DNA of 11,848 nucleotides from Solobacterium sp. (GTDB lineage Bacteria > Bacillota_I > Bacilli_A > Erysipelotrichales > Erysipelotrichaceae), in the NCBI GenBank assembly GCA_016284975.1, contig JAEEPV010000313.1, forward strand, positions 1-11,848. Direction: 5' to 3'. Under the pieces are notes generated by a model, which ran no database searches, had not been told where the DNA came from, and was given only the letters and a program-made list of their open reading frames with translations. A program made the translations under genes and the position numbers. How positions within the stretch are numbered: the stretch's first letter is position 1; every line of letters begins with the position of its first letter. This document shows, piece after piece, positions 1 to 5,855 of the stretch.

Positions 1-345
1 ACAGTCCAGTACGAGATCCGCTTCCTTCAATGCGTCCGGAAGGCTTTCCTCATCCAGCACAGACTTTTTCGGAAGTCTGCGATATGCATGCCGTGCTTCC
101 TTTGTGGCAGGTTTTCCGTCACAGAGAAAAACACGGCATTGATAATCTTTTGCCAGAAGACGGCATACAACAAAGCCATCACCGCCATTATTTCCTTTTC
201 CGCAGAGAATGAGGATTTCAGAACCCGGTTCAAGGCAGGTGCGCAGCTGTTCTGCAATTGCTTCACCGACCTGTTCCATCAGATCGGTAACCGGTATGCC
301 AGATTCCTCTTCAATCTGCTTCATTCCGTTTTTGTCTGTAATCAT
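1..345 (-). CDS. nnrE: NAD(P)H-hydrate epimerase (YjeF N-terminal domain), 5' part only
   Basis: Read on the minus strand from ATG at 345, the frame stays open for 115 codons and leaves the window at position 1, so only the N-terminal half is visible. Residues 49-58 read GKGNNGGDGF, the nucleotide-binding signature of the YjeF_N family. Upstream of it are an amphipathic N-terminal helix with the family's GI...LME pattern (residues 16-23) and a beta strand ILILC. The family epimerises the R form of damaged NAD(P)H hydrate so that the partner dehydratase NnrD can repair it; in many bacteria NnrD is fused C-terminally. That cannot be tested here because the C-terminal end is missing. The start fits the usual beginning of the family, but no Shine-Dalgarno sequence lies in front of it. 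The gene is divergent from the histone-like gene. The family call is firm; mono- versus bifunctional is open. Confidence 0.9.
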   Translation of the reverse strand, partial: MITDKNGMKQIEEESGIPVTDLMEQVGEAIAEQLRTCLEPGSEILILCGKGNNGGDGFVVCRLLAKDYQCRVFLCDGKPATKEARHAYRRLPKKSVLDEESLPDALKEADLVLDC

Positions 346-367
346 AGGAGTGTACTGTTCTATGAGT

Positions 368-396
368 AGTATACGTGAAAACACTGTTTCCGTAAA
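368..396 (-). promoter_or_regulatory. Candidate promoter for nnrE
   Basis: On the minus strand a TATACT -10 box (368-373) and a TTTACG -35-like box (391-396) are separated by exactly 17 bp. Transcription would begin near 360-361, giving a leader of only about 15 nt before the ATG at 345, with no ribosome binding site in it. This is consensus matching only. Confidence 0.45.
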
Positions 397-412
397 AAGA
401 AGTGTTCAAACT

Positions 413-436
413 GCAAATGTATGCGCTGTCATTTGC
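413..436. repeat. Perfect 7-bp inverted repeat in the divergent intergenic region
   Basis: GCAAATG (413-419) and CATTTGC (430-436) are exact reverse complements separated by 10 nt. The dyad lies upstream of both divergent promoters. It could be a regulator site or a weak hairpin, but no T tract follows, so it is not an intrinsic terminator. A direct repeat GCATAAA (445-451 and 456-462, 11 bp apart) sits next to it, just upstream of the promoter at 466-494. Function unknown. Confidence 0.4.
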
Positions 437-465
437 GAAAAACCGCATAAAAAAGGCATAAATAG

Positions 466-494
466 GCTTAACATGCGTTAAAAAGTGCTATAAT
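466..494 (+). promoter_or_regulatory. Extended -10 promoter for the histone-like gene
   Basis: TATAAT at 489-494 is a perfect -10 box and is preceded by TG at 486-487, giving the extended form TGNTATAAT. The -35 region is poor: GCTTAA at 466-471 gives a 17-bp spacer and TTAACA at 468-473 a 15-bp spacer. An A-rich stretch (438-455) lies upstream and could act as an UP element. With the near-perfect ribosome binding site at 526-533, this suggests a well-expressed gene. Confidence 0.65.
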
Positions 495-539
495 CACTAA
501 TGTTTGAAAAGGATAGATTTGATTTAGGAGGAAAGAAAC

Positions 540-1034
540 ATGGTCGCAAAGAAAGCTACGGCAAAGGCAGAGCCAAAAGTTACAGCTGCCAAGAAGACAG
601 TTGTAAAGAAGGCAGCAGAAGTGAAAAAAGAAGAAGTTAAGGCTGAGGTAAAGACAGCAGTCAAGAAGGAAGTAAAGAAGACAGCTGTTAAAGCAACTGT
701 TGCGAAGAAGGCTGCAGCTAAGAAGCCTGCCGCAAAGAAGCCGGCAGTTGTAAAGAAGGGTGTCCAGGAATACAAGGACGTTATCAACTGGAAGAAGTGG
801 GAAGCTCACAACATGAACTGGCTCTACATTGAAGTAAATGCCGGTGATCTCATGACAGAGCTCGAAGCAGGAGTCAACAACATCAAGACTGTTACAGAAG
901 CGATGCTCGATTCCATGCTGGAAGGTGATACCTTCATCGTTGAGTCCGAGAAGGCAAGCACAAAGCTGACTGTTCGTTACTACTGCGATAACCTCAGTGA
1001 AGAACGCAGAAAGTACAGCGAAGTTAACGGCTAA
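540..1034 (+). CDS. Histone H1-like Lys/Ala-rich protein with a small C-terminal domain
   Basis: This 164-residue protein has two clearly different halves. Residues 1-73 are low-complexity, with 25 lysines, no arginine and mostly Ala, Val, Thr, Glu and Pro around them, in KK pairs and PAAKKPA-like units. This resembles histone H1 C-terminal tails and the tails of some bacterial HU proteins, and implies non-specific DNA or RNA binding in the nucleoid. Residues 80-152 look like a folded domain starting with aromatic residues (NWKKWEAHNMNW), then an alternating strand LYIEVNAGDL, helices around 112-126, EGD at 128-130, and a final strand TKLTVRYY. I cannot name this domain; it is not the HU fold. 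AGGAGGAA at 526-533, 6 nt before the ATG, fixes the start. The gene is monocistronic, with its own promoter and terminator. Frequent AAG, AAC, ATC and CTC codons suggest high expression. A chromatin or nucleoid role is inference from composition. Confidence 0.8.
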   Translation: MVAKKATAKAEPKVTAAKKTVVKKAAEVKKEEVKAEVKTAVKKEVKKTAVKATVAKKAAAKKPAAKKPAVVKKGVQEYKDVINWKKWEAHNMNWLYIEVNAGDLMTELEAGVNNIKTVTEAMLDSMLEGDTFIVESEKASTKLTVRYYCDNLSEERRKYSEVNG

Positions 1035-1055
1035 GTTTATTACTATATCGAATTG

Positions 1056-1082
1056 CGGACCGTCTCAGACGGCCCGTTTTTT
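1056..1082 (+). terminator. Intrinsic terminator of the histone-like gene
   Basis: A GC-rich stem pairs CGGACCGTC (1056-1064) with GACGGCCCG (1068-1076) around a TCA loop, with a single A-C mismatch, and is followed at once by six T (1077-1082). It starts 21 nt after the stop codon. The reverse strand has no T tract after the stem, so it probably acts only on plus-strand transcripts. Confidence 0.85.
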
Positions 1083-1090
1083 CATTTCCT

Positions 1091-1624
1091 TCATCGAAGA
1101 TTGGCGAAGAGTAACGAGAGACAGATTGTTTCGGAATAGACAAGTTCCGAAGGACCGCTGATGGAAAGGGCACTGAGCGCAAGCAGAAAGGCAAGCGTGG
1201 TGCCTGCAATGTAGATGATGCGGGCGCGGGGATGAAAGAGAAACAGCTGAAACAGTAGCCGGTTCAGATTCAGGAAAGCTGCCAGGCCCAGCAGAACATG
1301 CAGGCCGGACCAGAAATCCTCCTGCGCATGATAGGGTGTGATCAGGAGCGCGGCAGTGATTCCAAGCATCCACAGCAGTTCATTCCGCGCAGTTTTCTTC
1401 GGATAATGGCTGGAATAAGCTTTGTAAAAAGCCGTGCACATATATGCAAGCACCGGAAAAAGACAACAGCAGAGAGCCAGCGGATGCTCATTCAGAATAC
1501 CGGTATAGTTATCCTTCAGTGATCCGAACAGGAAAAACGGCAGAGCGTTGAGTATCATCGAAAGGATACCCAGAACTGTCAGCCCCTTCACGTTATTTGA
1601 GACGTCACGTGATAGAATTAGCAT
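1091..1624 (-). CDS. Small polytopic membrane protein, unknown function
   Basis: From ATG at 1624 this minus-strand frame encodes 177 residues with about five hydrophobic segments: near residues 18-36, 50-68, 86-100, 109-128 and 136-154, plus a moderately hydrophobic C-terminal stretch. Short loops rich in Lys, Arg and His lie between them, and a CCC run sits in the second segment. No catalytic motif was recognised and I cannot assign a family. The frame stays open further upstream, but that part lies inside pheA on the other strand, so a start at 1624 or later is more likely. No Shine-Dalgarno sequence precedes 1624, GTG at 1591 or ATG at 1558. A TATAAT box seven bases upstream of 1624 would make the mRNA leaderless. 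Long hydrophobic coding in a region with no other gene supports a real protein; the start is uncertain. Confidence 0.6.
   Translation of the reverse strand: MLILSRDVSNNVKGLTVLGILSMILNALPFFLFGSLKDNYTGILNEHPLALCCCLFPVLAYMCTAFYKAYSSHYPKKTARNELLWMLGITAALLITPYHAQEDFWSGLHVLLGLAAFLNLNRLLFQLFLFHPRARIIYIAGTTLAFLLALSALSISGPSELVYSETICLSLLFANLR
1588..1618 (+). promoter_or_regulatory. Candidate promoter of the pheA-aro operon with TCACGT repeats
   Basis: TAGAAT at 1613-1618 is preceded by TG at 1610-1611, giving an extended -10 (TGNTAGAAT). Transcription would start near 1625, giving a leader of about 33 nt before pheA. No good -35 is seen. The palindrome TCACGTGA (1605-1612) overlaps the extended -10, and a second TCACGT sits 17 bp upstream (1588-1593); these could be operator half-sites. 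No T-box or leader-peptide attenuator fits in so short a leader. Consensus matching only. Confidence 0.4.
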
Positions 1625-1630
1625 ATTAAA

Positions 1631-1636
1631 ATTATA
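1631..1636 (-). promoter_or_regulatory. Candidate -10 box for the minus-strand membrane protein
   Basis: Read on the minus strand, 1636 to 1631 is a perfect TATAAT. The expected start point, seven bases on, is the A of the ATG at 1624, so the transcript would be leaderless, which would explain the missing ribosome binding site. No convincing -35 box lies 16-18 bp upstream, so this may be chance in an AT-rich gap. Confidence 0.3.
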
Positions 1637-1657
1637 AGACGCAGAGGTAGTAAACGC

Positions 1658-2494
1658 ATGAGTATTAAAGTCGGATATCAGGGCACCAATGGTACATTCA
1701 GTGAAATCGCGGTTATGAAATATTTCGAGGGAACGGATTACGAGCCTCACAGCTACCGCAACTTCACCGATATTCTGAATGACTGTGATAACGGAATTCT
1801 GGATTGTGCGATGCTGCCGGTGGAAAATACAACGACCGGAGTGATTACCCGTTCCGTGGATTTGTTTCGAAATTACGGAATCCATGCGATTGGGGAAATC
1901 AATGTTCCGATTCGTCAGAATCTGATCGTATTACCTGGTACAAAACTGGAGGATATCCGGGAAGTCTATTCGCATCCAGAGGCAATCTCCCAATGCAGTG
2001 GATTCTTTGCCGAACATCCATCCATCCGTGCGATTGCCTACCAGGATACGGCGAAAGCCGCGGAATATGTAAAGTCGCAGATGGATTCTTCGATCGCGGC
2101 GCTGGGATCTGTACGGGCTGCGGAATACTATGAACTTGAGGTACTGATTCCAAGCGTTCAGGATTCCAATTTGAATATGACGCGGTTTCTGTGCATCAGT
2201 GAGCAGAACTATGTGGCACCCGACGCGGATAAGATCAGCTTGTATTTTGTGGTTACCCATGAGCCGGGCTCGCTGTATCAAGTGCTGGGTGTGCTCGCGG
2301 ATCATCAGCTGAATATGCTGAAACTGGAATCACGTCCGATTCCGGGGCAGCTGTTTGAATATTGCTTCTATGTCGATTTCAGCGGTCACCTGCATGACGA
2401 GAATGTTCGTTCGGCGATGAAAGAGATCCGTAAGCGCTGCTCGGAGTGTCGTGTACTGGGCTGTTATAAATCTGCTTCCAACAATCAGGAATGA
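1658..2494 (+). CDS. pheA: Prephenate dehydratase with ACT regulatory domain
   Basis: This 278-residue enzyme converts prephenate to phenylpyruvate, the committed step to phenylalanine, in the cytoplasm. The catalytic part (about residues 4-182) starts with VGYQGTNGTFSE and carries ENTTTG (56-61) and the TRF motif (175-177) that marks the active site. An ACT domain (about 193-268) holds HEPGSL (201-206) and ESRP (224-227), the segments that bind phenylalanine in the family, so feedback inhibition by phenylalanine is expected. There is no chorismate mutase domain: this is the stand-alone form typical of Gram-positives, not the fused P-protein. AGAGGT (1643-1648) lies 9 nt before the ATG. It is the first gene of the aromatic operon, and aroB follows after 9 bp. 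Confidence 0.95.
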   Translation: MSIKVGYQGTNGTFSEIAVMKYFEGTDYEPHSYRNFTDILNDCDNGILDCAMLPVENTTTGVITRSVDLFRNYGIHAIGEINVPIRQNLIVLPGTKLEDIREVYSHPEAISQCSGFFAEHPSIRAIAYQDTAKAAEYVKSQMDSSIAALGSVRAAEYYELEVLIPSVQDSNLNMTRFLCISEQNYVAPDADKISLYFVVTHEPGSLYQVLGVLADHQLNMLKLESRPIPGQLFEYCFYVDFSGHLHDENVRSAMKEIRKRCSECRVLGCYKSASNNQE

Positions 2495-2503
2495 ATGAGG
2501 TAA

Positions 2504-3508
2504 ATGATGAAACTGGATGTACATACAAAAAACAGCACGTATCCGATCTATCTGGAACGGGGAGTTCTGAACCGGGCAAAGGAACTGATCGGCGAAGCGA
2601 ATGTATTTCTGATCAGTGATGACGGTGTACCGGAAAAATGGCGGACTGCTTTGCAGAAGCAGTTCCCGGATGCCCCCATGCATGTAATCCCGCAGGGGGA
2701 AGGCTCAAAGTGTTTTGAGGTTCTCCAGGCTGTGCTGAAAGATATGCTGGATCATCATCTGTCCCGAAAGGATACAGTTGTCGCACTGGGCGGCGGTGTT
2801 GTCGGAGATCTTTCCGGATTTGCTGCATCGGTCTATATGAGAGGAATCCGTTATATCAATATCCCCTCTACGATGCTCTCGATGGTAGATTCTTCGATCG
2901 GAGGAAAAACGGCGATTGACTTTTACGGTATTAAGAATTGTGTCGGTGCGTTCTGGCAGCCGGCCATGGTACTTGTGGATGCAGACGTGCTGAGCACCCT
3001 GAACCCAAGACTGCTCCATGAGGGAATGGCGGAATCCATCAAAATGGGAATGACCCATGACGCAAAGCTGTTTGAAATCTTCGAGCGGGAAGATTTTATG
3101 GATCATATGGATGAGATCATTGAGCGCTCGCTTCTGGTAAAACGCGGCGTGGTCGAGAGGGATGAGAGGGAAAGCGGAGAGCGGAAGCTTCTGAATTTCG
3201 GTCATACCTATGGGCATGCATATGAAAGCTACTATGAATTGAACCGATATCTTCATGGTGAATGTGTCGCAATGGGAATGATGACGGTTCTGAAAAATCA
3301 GGAGCTGAAAAACCGGCTCAAAAAAGTACTTGACCGCCTGCAGCTTCCGACGAGCTGTGATGCGGATAAGGAGAAGATCTGTCAGCTGGTGAACAGTGAC
3401 AAGAAAGCGGATCACGGAACCGTGACCATGGTTCAGGTAGATGAACTCGGGAAAGGAAAGCTTGAAACCTGGGATGCGGAAATGATCCGGAAAGGAATTG
3501 GAATTTAA
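2504..3508 (+). CDS. aroB: 3-dehydroquinate synthase
   Basis: This 334-residue protein converts DAHP to 3-dehydroquinate, using NAD and a divalent metal. The NAD-binding GGGVVGD (96-102), the VDSSIGGKT segment (128-136) and the KN pair at 144-145 are intact. Metal ligands are visible as E177 in GMAESIK, H234 in NFGHTYGHA and H251 in HGE. It is slightly shorter than the usual roughly 350-360 residues, with a compact N terminus, but nothing essential is missing. Two adjacent ATG codons are possible: GAGG (2497-2500) lies 3 nt before the first and 6 nt before the second at 2507, so the second may be used and one methionine dropped. Its stop codon abuts the aroC ATG with no spacing, suggesting translational coupling. 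Confidence 0.95.
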   Translation: MMKLDVHTKNSTYPIYLERGVLNRAKELIGEANVFLISDDGVPEKWRTALQKQFPDAPMHVIPQGEGSKCFEVLQAVLKDMLDHHLSRKDTVVALGGGVVGDLSGFAASVYMRGIRYINIPSTMLSMVDSSIGGKTAIDFYGIKNCVGAFWQPAMVLVDADVLSTLNPRLLHEGMAESIKMGMTHDAKLFEIFEREDFMDHMDEIIERSLLVKRGVVERDERESGERKLLNFGHTYGHAYESYYELNRYLHGECVAMGMMTVLKNQELKNRLKKVLDRLQLPTSCDADKEKICQLVNSDKKADHGTVTMVQVDELGKGKLETWDAEMIRKGIGI

Positions 3509-4606
3509 ATGAAAAACACGTTTGGAAATGAAATCACGATCACGGTATTCGGTGAATCCCACGGACCAGCCATCGGCTGTGTTATCGACGGGCTGCCTTC
3601 CGGATTCAAGGTTGATATGGATCGGATCGCATATGACATGGAACAGCGACGTGCGGTTGGATCAATTTCAACCGGCAGGAAGGAAGCGGATGAAACGGAA
3701 ATTCTCTCTGGAATCAAAGATGGCATGACCGAAGGAACACCGGTTGCGATCATGATTCGTAATACAAATGTGCGTCGGGAAGACTATGATGCGATGCGGT
3801 ATCTGGCCCGTCCGTCCCATGCGGACTATGCGGCAGAGATTCGTTATAAAGGTTTTCAGGACGCTTCCGGAGGCGGACATTTTTCCGGCCGGCTGACTGC
3901 GCCGATCACTGCGGCGGGGAGTATCCTGCGGCAGATGCTGGAGAAGAAAGGGATCCTGATCGGGTCACATATCAAAAATCTGCATGGAATTGAAGATGAT
4001 CCGCTGCTTGAACATGAAATCAAAACAACAATTCGAAATCTGAATGCGAAGCAGTTTGCAGTCATCAATGAAGAGATAGGCGAGCAGATGAAGAAGGCAA
4101 TTGAAAAGGCAAGGGAAGAACAGAATTCCCTCGGCGGAATCCTGGAGACCGCTGTGGTCGGAATCGAAGCAGGAATCGGAGAACCGATTTTTGACTCGGT
4201 TGAAAGCAGGCTGAGCAGTGCGCTGTTTTCCATCCCGGCGGTTAAGGGAGTGTCTTTCGGCGCAGGTTTTGGATTTGCGCAAATGACCGGCAGAGAGGCA
4301 AATGACCGCTTTACGGTATGGCACAAAGGCATTGCGACGATTACCAATCATAACGGCGGCATTAACGGAGGAATTACCAACGGGATGACGATTCGGTTTA
4401 ATACGGTCATCAAGCCAACCCCGTCAATCGGTATTGAACAGACGACGGTAGATTTCAAAAAGAGAGAAAATACAACAATCGCAATCAAAGGCAGGCATGA
4501 TCCGGCCATCATTCACCGTGCCCGTGTGGTGGTAGATTCCATGACAGCAATCGTACTTGCAGATATGCTTGCGACGGCGCACGGAAATCAGTGGCTTGGA
4601 GAATAA
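3509..4606 (+). CDS. aroC: Chorismate synthase
   Basis: This 365-residue enzyme catalyses the last shikimate step, EPSP to chorismate, with reduced FMN as cofactor. Diagnostic segments are all present: FGESHGPAIG (14-23), QRRAVGSISTGRKEADE (46-62), RPSHADYA (101-108), the glycine-rich FQDASGGGHFSGR (116-128), NGGINGGITNG in the C-terminal third, and GRHDP followed by the R.R.VVVDSM helix near the end. The reduced-flavin active site therefore looks complete. No flavin reductase domain is attached, so the enzyme depends on cellular reductant. The ATG directly follows the aroB stop and AAGGA lies inside the aroB end, consistent with coupled translation. aroE/aroK follows after 4 bp. Confidence 0.97.
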   Translation: MKNTFGNEITITVFGESHGPAIGCVIDGLPSGFKVDMDRIAYDMEQRRAVGSISTGRKEADETEILSGIKDGMTEGTPVAIMIRNTNVRREDYDAMRYLARPSHADYAAEIRYKGFQDASGGGHFSGRLTAPITAAGSILRQMLEKKGILIGSHIKNLHGIEDDPLLEHEIKTTIRNLNAKQFAVINEEIGEQMKKAIEKAREEQNSLGGILETAVVGIEAGIGEPIFDSVESRLSSALFSIPAVKGVSFGAGFGFAQMTGREANDRFTVWHKGIATITNHNGGINGGITNGMTIRFNTVIKPTPSIGIEQTTVDFKKRENTTIAIKGRHDPAIIHRARVVVDSMTAIVLADMLATAHGNQWLGE

Positions 4607-4610
4607 TTCT

Positions 4611-5855
4611 ATGAAAATTGGTCTGATCGGTTATCCGCTTGGCCACAGCTGGTCAAAAGAAATTCATGCCTTTCTTCTTGGAGAGGATTGTTATACGCTC
4701 CATGAATGCAGACCGGAAGATCTGCAGACGTTTTTCCGTACGACAGATCTCGATGGTTTTAATGTGACGATTCCGTACAAGCAGGCGGTAATGCCGTTGC
4801 TTGATGAAATCGATCCGGCTGCGGAACGCATTGGCGCTGTTAATACGGTTGTCCGTAAGGATGGAAAATTTATTGGGTATAACACCGATTATGAAGGATT
4901 TATCCGCATGCTGGAGGCAAACGGAATTCAGATCAAAGATCGTAAAGCAGCGATTCTTGGAAGCGGCGGTGTTTCGAAGGCAATTCGGGCAGCAGTTGTA
5001 GCGCTGGGCGGAACGTACGATATTGTCAGCCGTAATGCATCTGACGAAACGATCACCTACGAACAGATGTATGCGAATGAATCAGACTACTCGGTCGTGA
5101 TTAATGCGACTCCGGTGGGAATGAGTCCGAAGGAAGAGGAAAGTCCTGCGGATCTTTCGCGCTTTTCAAAACTGGAAGCTGCCGTAGATGTCATAGCCAA
5201 TCCGCTTCGCACAACGTTCTGCTTTCAGGCACATGAACTTGGTATTCCGTACTGTGGTGGATTTGAGATGCTGGTCCGGCAGGCAATGGCTGCAGACCGG
5301 TGGTTTACAGGACAGCCGATGGATGAGGCACTTGCAATACCGTGCATGAATCATCTGCTGAAACAGCGGCGTTCCATTGTGCTGATTGGTATGCCAACAA
5401 GCGGGAAAAGTACAATCGCTCAACAGATCCATGAACTGACGGGAAGAGATCTTGTTGAAATGGATGAGATTCTGACGGAGCGGCTTGGCATGCCGATTTC
5501 ACAGTGCTTTGCAGAAAAAGGGGAGGCCTGTTTCCGGGCTGCGGAATCCGAACTGGCGAAAGAACTGACGTCCGGGAATGCGGTTATCTCCTGTGGCGGA
5601 GGCGTTGTCAAAAATCCGGACAATATGAGATATCTTTCCCGGAATGGACTGGTGTTCTGGATCGACCGCGACCCGTCACTTTTATTCGGAAGTGCTTCCC
5701 GTCCGCTTTCTCAGTCAAAGAAAGATATTCAGCGGCTGTACGAAGAAAGAAAGGATCTGTATCGCCGCTACAGTGATATACGGATTGAAAACAACGGTAC
5801 TTCGGAAGAAGCAGTTCGTAAGATCCTTCGGTTTACGGGAGAATCTGAATCGTGA
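4611..5855 (+). CDS. aroE-aroK: Bifunctional shikimate dehydrogenase / shikimate kinase (AroE-AroK fusion)
   Basis: One uninterrupted 414-residue frame contains two consecutive shikimate enzymes. Residues 1-250 are AroE, which reduces 3-dehydroshikimate: the substrate serines in GHSWS (11-15), the catalytic lysine K57 in NVTIPYK, N78 in GAVNT, D93 in GYNTD, the nucleotide loop LGSGGVSKA (116-124) and Q224 near the end. Residues 254-410 are AroK: a P-loop GMPTSGKST (260-268), shikimate-binding D285, GEACFR with R309, CGGG (328-331), and the lid arginine in RPL (364-366). There is almost no linker. Oddities are K16 where the family usually has proline (SPxxHN), SRN where NADP enzymes often have NRT, and T263 where shikimate kinases usually have glycine. 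GGAGAA (4598-4603) lies 7 nt before this ATG; an earlier in-frame ATG at 4557 is inside aroC and unlikely. The stop overlaps the aroA start (GTGA). Confidence 0.95.
   Translation: MKIGLIGYPLGHSWSKEIHAFLLGEDCYTLHECRPEDLQTFFRTTDLDGFNVTIPYKQAVMPLLDEIDPAAERIGAVNTVVRKDGKFIGYNTDYEGFIRMLEANGIQIKDRKAAILGSGGVSKAIRAAVVALGGTYDIVSRNASDETITYEQMYANESDYSVVINATPVGMSPKEEESPADLSRFSKLEAAVDVIANPLRTTFCFQAHELGIPYCGGFEMLVRQAMAADRWFTGQPMDEALAIPCMNHLLKQRRSIVLIGMPTSGKSTIAQQIHELTGRDLVEMDEILTERLGMPISQCFAEKGEACFRAAESELAKELTSGNAVISCGGGVVKNPDNMRYLSRNGLVFWIDRDPSLLFGSASRPLSQSKKDIQRLYEERKDLYRRYSDIRIENNGTSEEAVRKILRFTGESES

Noticed and set aside
413..436. Terminator formed by the GCAAATG/CATTTGC dyad
   Set aside because: The arms are AT-rich, the loop is 10 nt and no T tract follows on either strand.
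468..809. Long minus-strand frames rich in Cys, Leu and Phe opposite the histone-like gene
   Set aside because: They are mirror products of the lysine-rich AAG/GCA repeats on the plus strand, with no ribosome binding site and no independent support.
1625..1657. T-box riboswitch or leader-peptide attenuator before pheA
   Set aside because: The likely leader is only about 33 nt, too short for either, and no terminator hairpin is present upstream of the start codon.
1625..1885. N-terminal extension of the minus-strand membrane protein up to an ATG at 1885
   Set aside because: The extension lies wholly within pheA on the opposite strand and is not hydrophobic like the rest; the open frame there is probably chance.
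2705..3562. 285-codon minus-strand open frame opposite aroB
   Set aside because: aroB has complete family motifs on the plus strand; the antisense frame shows no recognisable domain and no ribosome binding site.
4557..4610. Earlier ATG extending AroE-AroK by 18 residues
   Set aside because: It lies inside the aroC C terminus, the extra residues do not resemble AroE, and the ribosome binding site GGAGAA fits the ATG at 4611.
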